From positions 212,708 through 276,707 of the forward strand of contig NZ_JAULSC010000004.1 of assembly GCF_030518195.1 (NCBI RefSeq): a stretch of DNA of 64,000 bases. Direction: 5' to 3'. Numbering within the stretch: the first letter of the stretch is position 1; every line of letters starts with the position of its first letter. The stretch is from Nocardioides cremeus. Its GTDB lineage: Bacteria; Actinomycetota; Actinomycetes; Propionibacteriales; Nocardioidaceae. Positions 15,754 through 24,501 of the stretch are shown here, piece after piece. The notes beneath the pieces are model-generated. The model saw only the letters and a list, made by a program, of their open reading frames with translations. It searched no databases and was not told where the DNA came from. The position numbers and the translations under genes were made by a program.

Positions 15754-18450
15754 TCAGACGTCTGCCGTGGCCGGGAGGCCGAGGTAGGCGGTGCGCACGG
15801 TCGGATCGTCGCTGACCCGGCCGGGCGCACCAGTGAAGATCGTGCGTCCGAAGTCGAGCACCACCACGTCGTCGGAGGTCCGCAGCACCATCGCGACGTC
15901 ATGCTCGATGAGCAGAACTCCCATGCCCCACTCGTGGGCCAGACGCCGGATCAGGTGACCCAGCTCAGCGGTCTCGGACTCGTCGAGGCCCGCTCCCGGC
16001 TCGTCGAGGAGGAGGACCGAGGGCCGCGTGGACACGGCCCGAGCGATGGCGACCAGGCGGCGTTGCCCGTAGGAGAGCTCGGTGGGGAGCTTGTCGAGGA
16101 CGTCGCCGAGACCGAGCTCCTCCACCGCAGCCGCGGCCGTGGTGGTAAGTCGACCGCGACCCGGCCAGAACAGGTCGGTGACGTAGCCCAGCGCGTCGCG
16201 CTGGTCCGAGGCGGCGAGAAGGTTCTCGCGCACCGAGAGATCGTCAAAGAGCTCGAGGCTCTGGAAGGTACGGCCGAGGCCGGCGCGCGCCCGCTTGGTC
16301 GCAGACCACGAGGTGATGTCGCTTTTCCCGAGCAGCACGCGTCCCTGCGCCGGGCTGGCGTAGCCCGTGACGACGTCGACGAGGGTGGTCTTGCCGGCAC
16401 CATTGGGTCCCAGGAGGCCCAGGACCTTGCCGGGCTCCACGAACAGGGACACCTCCGAGAGGGCGGTGACCCCACCGAATCGCTGGACGACGCCGCTGAC
16501 GGTGAGTGAGTGCGACTCGATCGGTTCGACCTGGCGAGGTGTCGCGACCTCGTGAACCGGGCGGCCCCCGAGCGGCAACCTCCAGGCGCGCAGTCGGGCG
16601 GGAATCGCTGCGCTGATGGCTGCGGCAGCGCCGTTCTGGCTGGCGATGAGCAAGAGGATCAGGATCACGCCACCGGCGAGCGGGACGTAAGCATCGATGC
16701 TCTCGGAGAGTTGCGCGGCGATGATGGTCCCGACCCCGCCCGTGACCAGCGGAACGCCGAGTGCGGGCCCGAGGGCGTATCCGACGCCCCCGACCACGGC
16801 CACCGTCATCACGTTGATCGAGGAGAAGGGCCCGAACAGGTTGGCATAGAGGATCGTGGAGTACGAGAACGCCAGCAGCACCCCACCCAGTCCTGCGATG
16901 GCGGCAGCGAGGGAGAAGGCATAGAGCTTGGCCGCGAAGACACTCACCCCGATGGAGGCCGCCGCCCGCTCGTTCACGCGGACAGCCAGCAGCCGGCGCC
17001 CGACGCGACCGCGACGCAGGTTCGCGATGAGCAGCGCGACGAGCGCGAAAGCGACCACGCACACACTGGCGTAGGTGTGCAGGTGGAGGACGGGGTCGAT
17101 CTCGAGGCCGAACAGGGTCTGGAAGGGAATCTGTGTCTGGTCGGTTCCTCCGGTGAGCTCGGTGCTGCTGAAGAGGACGGCGTAGACGGCGAAGCCCAGC
17201 CCGAAGGTGACCACCGTCAGGTTGACCCCGCGCGTGCGCAGGGCCGGGAGGCCGAGCAGGAGACCGACCAGTCCGGCCGCGACGATACCCGCCACCAACG
17301 CCGGTCCGAAGGTCCAGCCCTGTGCGTCGACCAGCCGGCCCGCGGCGTAGGCGCCGACGCCCGCCAGTGCCATCTGGGCCAGGCTCAGCTGCCCGGCGTA
17401 CCCGGTCAGGACGACGATGGAGAGTGCCACGATCCCCACCGACATCGAGACCACGATCGCTTGGAGCAGGTCGTAGTCCAGCTTCCAGGTGGTCTGCATC
17501 AGGAGGACCAGCAGCCCGGTCGCGACCAGTGCCGGCACCGCCCGCACCCGTCCGTTGCCCACGCTCGGGAGCCGGTCGGCGGTCGTGCCGCGCACCGGGA
17601 GACCGCGCCCCCGGATCACGAGCATCACCACGATCGCGATGAACGGGATGGCGTCAGAGACGCCGGTGATGTCGGTGTACTGCATGGCCTCGCTCTGCAC
17701 GATCGCGAGCAGCCACCCGGCGAGCAGCGCCATCGGATAGGACCTGAACTGGGCGAACAGAGCCGCTGCCAGCGCGCCGACGATGAGCAGCGAGAGCCCC
17801 CCCAGCGTGAAGTAGCCGGAGGTCGTGGAGAAGACCAGGGACCCGGCGAGGCCGGCGAGCGCGCCGCCGACGATCCACGTAGCCATCGCGAGGACCTCGG
17901 GTGACCACCCCAGGGCGCGGGCCGCCCGGGGGTTCTCGGCGGAGGCGGTGAGTGCCAGGCCGAAGCGGGTGCGGGAGCTCGCCACGAGTGCGGCGACGAC
18001 GAGCACGGCGATCACCGCGAGGTAGAGCGACTGCCGTCCGAGGACGACGCCCGCGACCTGCACGGTCTCCGTGGGCAGCAGCGGCTCGGTCGCCTGCTGC
18101 TCGGCACCGAACGCGAGAGCCAGGCTCTCGTTGACGACCGTGAGGACCCCCAGCGTGGCGATCACCCGCGATATCGGGCTGGCCCCGCGCAAGGGCCGCA
18201 TCACGCAGAGTTGCACCAAGCCGCCGACCGCGGCGGTGAGGAGGACGACCAAGACCAGGGTCACGGCGGTGCTCAGGCCCCGGTTGTCGCGCAGCTCCAC
18301 GAAAAGGAAGGCGGCGAGCACGGCAAAGTGCCCGTGAGCGAGGTTGATGGTTCCCGAGCCGCGGTAGATCAGCACCAGCCCGACGGCGAGCAGGGCGTAG
18401 ACCGATCCCAACCCCAGTCCCAGGGCTGCGAACTGGACGAAGTCACTCAT
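15754..18450 (-). CDS. Fused Liv-type ABC transporter: two permeases plus ATPase
   Basis: An 898-residue polypeptide that joins three normally separate subunits. Residues 1 to about 290 are a LivH-type permease (FAALGLGLGSVYALLAVGLV, then INLAHGHFAVLAAF). About 300-625 are a LivM-type permease (VLTGYAGQLSLAQMALAGVG). About 650-898 are a LivG-type ATPase with Walker A GPNGAGKTT, signature LSYGQRR, Walker B LLLDEPGAGL and switch HD. The gene overlaps the separate LivF-type ATPase gene by four bases. With the lipoprotein at 19308-20519 it forms a complete importer. Such Liv-like systems also import aromatic and alicyclic acids, which suits the catabolic neighbours. I see no frameshift, so the fusion is genuine. 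Confidence 0.9.
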   Translation of the reverse strand: MSDFVQFAALGLGLGSVYALLAVGLVLIYRGSGTINLAHGHFAVLAAFLFVELRDNRGLSTAVTLVLVVLLTAAVGGLVQLCVMRPLRGASPISRVIATLGVLTVVNESLALAFGAEQQATEPLLPTETVQVAGVVLGRQSLYLAVIAVLVVAALVASSRTRFGLALTASAENPRAARALGWSPEVLAMATWIVGGALAGLAGSLVFSTTSGYFTLGGLSLLIVGALAAALFAQFRSYPMALLAGWLLAIVQSEAMQYTDITGVSDAIPFIAIVVMLVIRGRGLPVRGTTADRLPSVGNGRVRAVPALVATGLLVLLMQTTWKLDYDLLQAIVVSMSVGIVALSIVVLTGYAGQLSLAQMALAGVGAYAAGRLVDAQGWTFGPALVAGIVAAGLVGLLLGLPALRTRGVNLTVVTFGLGFAVYAVLFSSTELTGGTDQTQIPFQTLFGLEIDPVLHLHTYASVCVVAFALVALLIANLRRGRVGRRLLAVRVNERAAASIGVSVFAAKLYAFSLAAAIAGLGGVLLAFSYSTILYANLFGPFSSINVMTVAVVGGVGYALGPALGVPLVTGGVGTIIAAQLSESIDAYVPLAGGVILILLLIASQNGAAAAISAAIPARLRAWRLPLGGRPVHEVATPRQVEPIESHSLTVSGVVQRFGGVTALSEVSLFVEPGKVLGLLGPNGAGKTTLVDVVTGYASPAQGRVLLGKSDITSWSATKRARAGLGRTFQSLELFDDLSVRENLLAASDQRDALGYVTDLFWPGRGRLTTTAAAAVEELGLGDVLDKLPTELSYGQRRLVAIARAVSTRPSVLLLDEPGAGLDESETAELGHLIRRLAHEWGMGVLLIEHDVAMVLRTSDDVVVLDFGRTIFTGAPGRVSDDPTVRTAYLGLPATADV

Positions 18451-19217
18451 GAGGCACGCTCCTCGGCGCGGTCGAGGTAGAGCTCGGCGATGGCGTCGGG
18501 GGCACCGCGCAAGGGTGCGGCGGCCCCGTCGTGGACGACTTTGCCGCGGCGCAGGACGTAGACGTGGTCGGCCGCCTCGATGGCCAGGTGGACGTGCTGC
18601 TCGACGAGCAGGACGGCAACCCCGCTGTCAGCGGCAGCGCGCACGGCTTTCAGCAACCGCTGGACGATCACCGGTGCCAGACCCAGCGACAGCTCGTCGG
18701 CAAGCAGCACCGACGGCCGTGCCGCCAGCACCCGGCCGAGCGCGAGCATCTGCTGTTGACCACCTGACAGCAAACCTGCCGGACGGTCGACGTGGTCGTG
18801 CAGCTCGGGGAACAGGTCGAGGGCATCCGACACACTTCCACGTCCCAGGCGGAGGTTGTCGCGGACCGTGAGGCCGGTGAAGACGCAGCGTTCCTCGGTC
18901 AGCAAGCCGATGCCCTGCCGCACGCGCCGGTGGAGCGGTGCCGAGGTCTTCTCTCCACTGACCAGCACCGTGCCGCCGGCGGCCGGCACCTCTCCGGCCA
19001 ACGCGTGGATGGTCGAGGTCTTGCCGGCGCCGTTCGCCCCGAGCAACGCGACGACCTCGCCGCGGCGTACTTCGAGGCTCACGTCGTGCACGGCCGCATT
19101 CCCCGCGCCGTAGCGCACCACGAGGTGGTCGGTCGAGATCGCCACGGGCGCCGGGCGACGTGTGCTGAGCTCCTCGGGCGGGTTCGTGACGTGACTCGGT
19201 CCCACTGCGACTCCCAC
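18447..19217 (-). CDS. LivF-type ABC transporter ATP-binding protein
   Basis: A 256-residue ABC ATPase. Walker A is LLGANGAGKTST, the signature is LSGGQQQM, Walker B region is SVLLADELSLGLAPV, and the switch histidine is in LLVEQHVHLA. The LSLGLAP stretch is typical of LivF. The Walker B acidic pair is DE as expected. The start is a GTG at 19217; a later start is possible because the first 20 residues are not conserved. It overlaps the triple-fusion gene downstream and supplies the second ATPase of the importer. Confidence 0.88.
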   Translation of the reverse strand: MGVAVGPSHVTNPPEELSTRRPAPVAISTDHLVVRYGAGNAAVHDVSLEVRRGEVVALLGANGAGKTSTIHALAGEVPAAGGTVLVSGEKTSAPLHRRVRQGIGLLTEERCVFTGLTVRDNLRLGRGSVSDALDLFPELHDHVDRPAGLLSGGQQQMLALGRVLAARPSVLLADELSLGLAPVIVQRLLKAVRAAADSGVAVLLVEQHVHLAIEAADHVYVLRRGKVVHDGAAAPLRGAPDAIAELYLDRAEERAS

Positions 19218-19247
19218 GGTTGTTGCTGACTGGGCGGATGGTGCCGG

Positions 19248-19277
19248 CGACGGCGGGGTCAGGTGACCCCGCCGTCG
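19248..19277 (-). terminator. 14-bp perfect inverted repeat between SBP and ATPase genes
   Basis: CGACGGCGGGGTCA and TGACCCCGCCGTCG are exact complements separated by two bases. It follows the substrate-binding-protein gene and precedes the ATPase gene on the same strand. This position is typical for a partial terminator that keeps the binding protein more abundant than the membrane components. Confidence 0.7.
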
Positions 19278-19307
19278 TCGGAGCTCCTTGGTGTGCTGGC
19301 GCGGGCC

Positions 19308-20519
19308 TCAGCCGCCGAGAGCCGCCGCGATGGCGGGCCCCAGGTCGACGGGGTCGCCTTGAGCGACCAGCTCGCCGCCGCTGACCGTCTTCGGGACCGC
19401 CGTGGTGTTGAAGGTGCGCGCTAGCGGCGGCACGGGCAGCGGAGTGGTGAAGTCGATGGGCGGGGTGATGCCGCCGGTGTCGACCGCCGAGGCCGCGCTC
19501 ATGGCTTCGGCAACGGACTCGGCGGTGACCTCGCCGTCGATGGTCGCAACCACCTCGCTGAACACCTTCATCGCCACCCAGGTGAGCTGGAGGACCTCAC
19601 CGCTGAAGTCGAGGTCGCTCGGTACCGCGGCCACCGCATCGGCCCAGGCCGGGTCGTCCAGGGTCGGGAAGTTGCCCGAGATGACCGATCCCTCGAGCTG
19701 CTCGCCGAAGCTGTCGACCACGGCGTTGTCGAAGGTCGCTGCCGGCGCCAGGATGCGCGAGCTGACACCGAGCTGGTCCATGGCAGCCACGAGCGGCGCG
19801 TACATGGAGGTCGGCAGAGCAGTGAAGGCGCAGTCGGCGCCGTCAAGGGCCTGGGCGACCGGCGTGAAGTCGACGGTCGTCTGGGCGACCTTGACCGGGT
19901 CGGCGAAGGACTTGCCCGCGGCCGCGAGCGCGCCCTCACCGAAGGTGAGCACCCCTGCGGCGGCAGCGGTGTCGAGGATCACCGGCGTCGGCGACTCGCA
20001 GGTCTGAGCAGCCACGCCGCCGAGGTAGACGTAGCCCAGGGCGCCTGCCCAGACCGGGAACGAGAGCTCGCTCGTCAGCGCCGCCGGCGTGGACGACGGA
20101 GCGCCGATCCACGGGATTCCGGCCGGCTCGATGACCTTGAAGACCTCCTCCTCGAAGCCGGCGAAACCGCCGACGAGGGCGACGACGTCCTCCTGCACGG
20201 CCTCGCGGGCGCACGCGGTGGCCTCGTTGGGGTCGTACTTGCCGTTGCAGTAGACCATCTCGACGTCGGCGCCGTTGATCCCGCCGTCGGCGTTGAGCTG
20301 GTCGATGTAGGCCTGGGCAACGGTGTCGGTGGCGAAGTTCGTGGCCGGCGTGCCGGTCGGCCCGATATTCATGATCTTGATCGTGGGCTCGCCGCTGCTC
20401 GCGCTGCCGTCACCGGGGTCGGTGCCATCGGCACCACCGTCGTCTCCACAGGCGGTGAGCAAGCCGGCGGCCAGCGTCAGTGCGGCGACTGCGGCTGCGT
20501 GCCTCGTGCGGTTCTTCAT
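19308..20519 (-). CDS. Liv-type ABC transporter substrate-binding lipoprotein
   Basis: A 403-residue periplasmic-binding-type protein. The N-terminus is a lipoprotein signal peptide with lipobox LLTAC (Cys24), followed by an acidic, glycine-rich linker. The body has IKIMNIGPTGTP, YIDQLNADGGINGADVEMVYCNGKYDPNEA and VVALVGGFAGFEEEV, typical of the Leu/Ile/Val-binding family. It is anchored on the outer face of the membrane and delivers substrate to the importer encoded downstream. The palindrome at 20615-20630 lies about 100 bases upstream of its start. Confidence 0.9.
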   Translation of the reverse strand: MKNRTRHAAAVAALTLAAGLLTACGDDGGADGTDPGDGSASSGEPTIKIMNIGPTGTPATNFATDTVAQAYIDQLNADGGINGADVEMVYCNGKYDPNEATACAREAVQEDVVALVGGFAGFEEEVFKVIEPAGIPWIGAPSSTPAALTSELSFPVWAGALGYVYLGGVAAQTCESPTPVILDTAAAAGVLTFGEGALAAAGKSFADPVKVAQTTVDFTPVAQALDGADCAFTALPTSMYAPLVAAMDQLGVSSRILAPAATFDNAVVDSFGEQLEGSVISGNFPTLDDPAWADAVAAVPSDLDFSGEVLQLTWVAMKVFSEVVATIDGEVTAESVAEAMSAASAVDTGGITPPIDFTTPLPVPPLARTFNTTAVPKTVSGGELVAQGDPVDLGPAIAAALGG

Positions 20520-20614
20520 CGGGGGCTCCCTTGCTTCCTCAACGGAAAGTCATGTGACGTGCTGGCGAAGGATCACTCGCCCGAGAGATCGAGCGTGAGC
20601 AGAGTCACACGTTT

Positions 20615-20630
20615 TTGACGTTGTCGTCAA
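20615..20630. promoter_or_regulatory. Operator-like palindrome, copy 4
   Basis: TTGACGTTGTCGTCAA has both six-base arms perfect (TTGACG and CGTCAA). It lies about 95 bases upstream of the substrate-binding protein gene, so the transporter is likely in the same regulon as the enzymes. The remainder of 20520-20792 shows no gene. Confidence 0.72.
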
Positions 20631-20792
20631 ACGATACTCCCAATTGGGTCGTAATGCCGCCCAAAGAGGCAGATGCGGGCGTGCTCGCGACGTCAATTAG
20701 GCGTGCTGAGACACCGGTTCTGGTCCGCATCCGAAGACCAAGTGACGGTCAAGTCAAGCGGGATGCGCCTGCCGCGAGCGCCTAGCCTGAGG

Positions 20793-21572
20793 TCAGTGCT
20801 GCTGAGGTCCGAAGCGGGGCGCCCGCTTCTCCACGAACGCGCTGACGCCCTCGCGTGCGTCCGACGTGGTCGCCGCCGCGCGGATGCCGATGGCCTCGAG
20901 CCGCATCGCACCTTCGGGCGCCGGCTCGGCCACGTCGCGCAGGAGCCGCTTAGTGAGCGCGAGGGCCACCGGTGCGCTGGTGAGCACTCGCGCGACGACG
21001 TCGTCGACTGCGGCGTCCAGCTCGGCGGCAGGCACCACCCTCGCCACGAGCCCGGCCAGGTGTGCCTCCTCTGCTGTCATCGTGTCGTTGAGGAGGGCCA
21101 GACGCAGTGCTCGGTGGAGTCCGATGCTGTGCACGAGCAGGCTGGTGCTCCCGTCGACGCTCAACCCGACCTTCGTGTAGGCACAGGTGAAGGAAGCCGC
21201 GTCGGCCGCCACCACGAGGTCGGCCGCCATCGCCAGTGGGAATCCGGCCCCCGCCGCCGCTCCCTGCACCACCGAGACGACGATCGCCTCCGAGCGCACC
21301 AGCTCGGAGATCACCTGGTGCAGCTCCGCTGCGAGGTCGTCGACGAGCTCACCCATGTCGGCAGCACCGGCGAAGGCCGGCAGGTCGCCACCGACGCAGA
21401 AGAAACGACCCGTCGCGGCCAGCACGATGACCCGAGCCTGATCGGCGCCCGCACGACGTACGGCGCCACGAAGCTCGTGCACCGACGCTGGGTGGAGCGG
21501 GTTGCCGCGCTCGGGGTCGACCAGCGTGATGCGTGCGGTGTCATCGGCGAAGGAGTAGTCCACGAGGCCCAT
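20793..21572 (-). CDS. Enoyl-CoA hydratase/isomerase (crotonase) family protein
   Basis: A 259-residue crotonase. ITLVDPERGNPLHPASVHEL and VIVLAATGRFFCVGGDLPAFAG carry the first oxyanion-hole region. VQGAAAGAGFPLAMAADLVVAADAASF carries the second, and FVEKRAPRF is the conserved C-terminal end. I chose ATG at 21572, just before the first strand; an ATG at 21602 is also open. The family's typical catalytic glutamate region reads CAYTKVGLSVDGSTS, where the usual glutamate is not obvious, so the reaction could be isomerisation or hydrolysis and not hydration. It is divergent from the acyl-CoA thioesterase gene. Confidence 0.83.
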   Translation of the reverse strand: MGLVDYSFADDTARITLVDPERGNPLHPASVHELRGAVRRAGADQARVIVLAATGRFFCVGGDLPAFAGAADMGELVDDLAAELHQVISELVRSEAIVVSVVQGAAAGAGFPLAMAADLVVAADAASFTCAYTKVGLSVDGSTSLLVHSIGLHRALRLALLNDTMTAEEAHLAGLVARVVPAAELDAAVDDVVARVLTSAPVALALTKRLLRDVAEPAPEGAMRLEAIGIRAAATTSDAREGVSAFVEKRAPRFGPQQH

Positions 21573-21641
21573 GCCGGTCACACTGCCACGAGACGACCAC
21601 ATGGGCCCAGGGACGCCGCGGGCCGGCTCGCCCCGATACTG

Positions 21642-22502
21642 ATGCGCATGCCACCCACCGACCTGAACGAACTACTCGCTCTCGAGCAGGTCGCGCCCCG
21701 GACCTTCCGCGGCCAGACGAAGCCCCCTCCGGCACGGCGCAGCTACGGCGGTGAGGTCGCCGCCCAGGCGATCTGCGCGGCCGGAGGCACGGTGCCGGAT
21801 GATCGCTCCCTCCACTCCGCCCACATGATTTTCCTGCTGCCCGGTGACACCACCCTGCCGATCGACTTCGAGGTCGAGGACGTGCGCGACGGGGGCTCCT
21901 TCAGCGCCCGTCGTGTGGAGGCGCGGCAGGGGGACCGCGCGATCTTCGCGATGTCGGCTTCCTACCAGGCACCGGCCGCAGGACCCGAGCACCAGCCCGA
22001 GCTCCACGACGGACCTGCTCCGCTCGACTCCTCCGCACCAGGAGAGCTGTTCGCCGCGGACTCTGTCAACCGTGCGTGGGCCGACCATCTCGCGGACTTC
22101 CTCGACGTCGAGCTGCGCTTCCCCTACCCGCCGGTCCGCGTGCCCGCCATGCGGGGAGTCGCGGTGCCCGCTCGACAGCAGGTCTGGGCCAGGACCCGCC
22201 AGACAATCGGGAGCGAGCCTGTCCTGCGGGATGCAGGAGTGGCTTACCTCAGCGACATGCTGCTGCTGGCCACTGCACTGGGTCCGCACCGGCTGACCCT
22301 GCAAGACGAGCGGATCGCGTTCGCGACCATCAACCACACGATCTGGTTCCATGCGCCGCTACGAGTCGACGAGTGGTTTCGCTACGACCAGGAGTCACGA
22401 TGGGCCGGACGCGGCCGCGCCCTGTGCCACGGGGAGATGTACGACGAGGCCGGCAAGCTGTGCGCCACCACGATGCAGGAGGGCCTGGTCCGCTACCGCT
22501 GA
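21642..22502 (+). CDS. Acyl-CoA thioesterase II (TesB-type double hotdog)
   Basis: A 286-residue double-hotdog thioesterase. The N-terminal half has TFRGQTKPPPARRSYGGEVAAQAICAAG and the usual LHSAHMIFLLPGD. The C-terminal half carries the three catalytic positions of TesB enzymes: Asp in YLSDMLLL, Thr in INHTIWFHAP and Gln in TTMQEGLVR. The start is ATG 21642, with a second ATG two codons later. TesB-type enzymes hydrolyse a wide range of acyl-CoAs and could release CoA from stalled intermediates. It runs convergent to the DDN-type gene, overlapping its 3' end by ten bases. Confidence 0.87.
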   Translation: MRMPPTDLNELLALEQVAPRTFRGQTKPPPARRSYGGEVAAQAICAAGGTVPDDRSLHSAHMIFLLPGDTTLPIDFEVEDVRDGGSFSARRVEARQGDRAIFAMSASYQAPAAGPEHQPELHDGPAPLDSSAPGELFAADSVNRAWADHLADFLDVELRFPYPPVRVPAMRGVAVPARQQVWARTRQTIGSEPVLRDAGVAYLSDMLLLATALGPHRLTLQDERIAFATINHTIWFHAPLRVDEWFRYDQESRWAGRGRALCHGEMYDEAGKLCATTMQEGLVRYR

Positions 22503-22924
22503 TCCTCGCGCGACTCCTCGTGCGGGACGAGCTCGACGACGGGAATCACCCGAGGCGCCGCGGAGGTCTCATGGTCGTGGAAGAACGGGTGTGCCGCGGT
22601 GATGGACGACCAGGCGCCTGCTCGCGCCGCCCCCTCGAGCACGACGGCCGAGGCCCGGTAGGTCCCCCGTCCGATCTCCACGGTCACTGTCGGTCGAGCT
22701 CGCAGGTTGTGGCACCAGCTCGGGTCGCGACGAGCCCCGTTGGCGGAGCCGATCACGAAGAGGCGCTCACCCTCGCGGTGGAACATCATCGGACTCGTCC
22801 TCGGCTCGCCCGAGCGAGCGCCGATCGTGGTCAGCAGCAACAGGTCGTCGCGCCGCATGCCCTCGATCTCCTCCCCCGCGCGAAACTGGGCGATGACACG
22901 GCGGTTGATCTCACGAATGTCGAT
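22493..22924 (-). CDS. DDN-type deazaflavin/nitroreductase family protein, unusual start
   Basis: An F420-binding split-barrel protein of the DDN (nitroimidazole nitroreductase) family. LLLLTTIGARSGEPRTSPMMF, LFVIGSANGARRDPSWCHNLRARPTVTVEI and the C-terminal FPxxx-like AHPFFHDHE are diagnostic. The first ATG (22858) would remove the conserved N-terminal helix. The frame continues upstream with INRRVIAQFRA, which matches that helix, but has no ATG, GTG or TTG before a stop. GGGAG lies seven bases before an ATC at 22924, so a rare ATC start (or ATT at 22918) giving about 143 residues is my preferred model. An operator-like palindrome lies about 60 bases upstream. Confidence 0.75.
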   Translation of the reverse strand: MDIREINRRVIAQFRAGEEIEGMRRDDLLLLTTIGARSGEPRTSPMMFHREGERLFVIGSANGARRDPSWCHNLRARPTVTVEIGRGTYRASAVVLEGAARAGAWSSITAAHPFFHDHETSAAPRVIPVVELVPHEESREDQR

Positions 22925-22984
22925 GGCGGCTCTCCCATACCCGTGCAGCAGCTCCTTCGGTGCGAAGAGCTCGCTGTCTTTCGT

Positions 22985-23000
22985 CCGACGATATCGTCAG
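22985..23000. promoter_or_regulatory. Operator-like palindrome, copy 5
   Basis: CCGACGATATCGTCAG contains the perfect 12-bp palindrome GACGATATCGTC and shares the whole central part of copy 3. It lies upstream of the DDN-type gene. I see no gene in 23001-23211. Confidence 0.6.
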
Positions 23001-23211
23001 AAACCGACGGGCGACAACGGGGTCTGCCTCGTGAGCGGGCTTAGTCTCCTGCGTTTCAGCCCTGCCATGCGTTCCATGCGCCTACTGACGCCATCGCCAA
23101 GTGAACGCCACGGTTGCGGCACCCGGACCGCCACCGGCGAGCTCAGCGCGACTCTCTCGGCAGCCGGCTGCGCCGGGAGAACGCCTGGACGGCGGGTGGG
23201 TTGCCCGCGCC

Positions 23212-24501
23212 TCAGGTCAGCGCCGTGCCGGCAGGCCCGCCCGATCGCACCCCGCTACACCAGACCGCTCTCACGACCTCGTGACGGGGAACGGCCAGCG
23301 CCTCGTCGAGGGTCGTCGACAGCAGCACCAGGTCGGCAGGCTCTCCGGGCCGCACCCGCCGGGGACCACCGTGCTCGTCGGTCAGGTAGCCGGCCAGGGC
23401 GACCCGCGCGGCGACCCGCTCGGCCTCACCCAGCACCACCCCGGAGCCCGTGCGCCGGTCGCGCGCGGCGGCGATGACGGCCCAGGGGTCGAGCGGGCCG
23501 TAGGGCGCGTCGCTGCTGGCCGCGACGTCCACCCCCGCCGCGAGAAGACTGCCGAAGGGGTAGAGGTGCGGCAGGTCGTCGGGGTGAACCCGGGCGCGGT
23601 AGTCGTCGCCCCGGTCGGCGAGGAAGCCCGGCTGCGTCACCACGCGCAGGCCCCGCAGGCGCTCGGTCACGCCGGGCGGCACCACCGCCGCGTGCTCGAT
23701 CCGGTCACCTGGCAGCCTGCCCACCTCGTCGAGAGCCGCGAGCGTCAGCAGCAACGACTCCCGCGTCACGCAGTGCACGGCCACAGGCTCCCCTGCGCCA
23801 TGACGCTCCGCGATCGTCGCGCACAGCTCATCGAAGGAGGGCAGGTCGTGGTCGCGGAGCAGCAGCTTGCGTCGCCCGAGGAACCAGACCCGCTGGGGCA
23901 GCAGGTCCTGGCCCTCGAAGCCCTCGAGGCCAGGGGTGGCGTCGGTGACCGAGGTGATGCCGAACGCAGCAAGCTCGCGACCCAGGGCACCGAGGTCGAG
24001 TGCGGTCTCCGGCAGGGCCGGCCGGAGCCGGTCGTCATAGCGCCACAACCGACCAGTCGGCGCACCCGACGGGTCGCGCTCGACGTCGAGACTGTCGTCG
24101 AGCACGTGGTCGACCGCCGCCAGGGCCGCCGAGTTGAGGACCCACAGGGCGCCGCTGCGGTGCTGCACCCGCACCGGACGACGGGCCTGCACAGCATCGA
24201 GGTCGTGCCGGTCGGGCGACCAGGGGAGGCCGACTCCGCGAACCCACCCGTCGCCCGGCGCCGCAGCCAGCGCGGTCAGCCCGTCGCGGCAATCGACCGA
24301 GGCACGAGCCGCGGCGAGCGCCAACAGGTGCAGGTGGTGGTCGTGCAGCCCCGGTAGCAGCGCTGCCTCGCCCCCGTCGACGACCTCGTCGGACTCCTCG
24401 GCAGCCAGTCTCGGTTCGAGGTTGACGATGCGATCACGGCGGAGCCGTACGTCGACCAGCTGCCCCGCGACCTCGACCCGCGTCAGGAGCGTGGTCCTCA
24501 C
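23212..24501 (-). CDS. Amidohydrolase family protein
   Basis: A 429-residue metal-dependent amidohydrolase of the imidazolonepropionase/YtcJ type. LLPGLHDHHLHLLAL is the N-terminal metal-binding HxH. AVHCVTRESLLL and RIEHAAVVPP supply further metal histidines. AASSDAPYGPLDPW is the conserved aspartate segment, and VRPGEPADLVLLS is the C-terminal beta-sandwich signature. Most YtcJ-type proteins exceed 500 residues, so this is a shorter form. It overlaps the CaiB-like gene by four bases (ATGA) and is the last gene of a three-gene operon with that gene and the crotonase. Its substrate is unknown. Confidence 0.82.
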   Translation of the reverse strand: MRTTLLTRVEVAGQLVDVRLRRDRIVNLEPRLAAEESDEVVDGGEAALLPGLHDHHLHLLALAAARASVDCRDGLTALAAAPGDGWVRGVGLPWSPDRHDLDAVQARRPVRVQHRSGALWVLNSAALAAVDHVLDDSLDVERDPSGAPTGRLWRYDDRLRPALPETALDLGALGRELAAFGITSVTDATPGLEGFEGQDLLPQRVWFLGRRKLLLRDHDLPSFDELCATIAERHGAGEPVAVHCVTRESLLLTLAALDEVGRLPGDRIEHAAVVPPGVTERLRGLRVVTQPGFLADRGDDYRARVHPDDLPHLYPFGSLLAAGVDVAASSDAPYGPLDPWAVIAAARDRRTGSGVVLGEAERVAARVALAGYLTDEHGGPRRVRPGEPADLVLLSTTLDEALAVPRHEVVRAVWCSGVRSGGPAGTALT

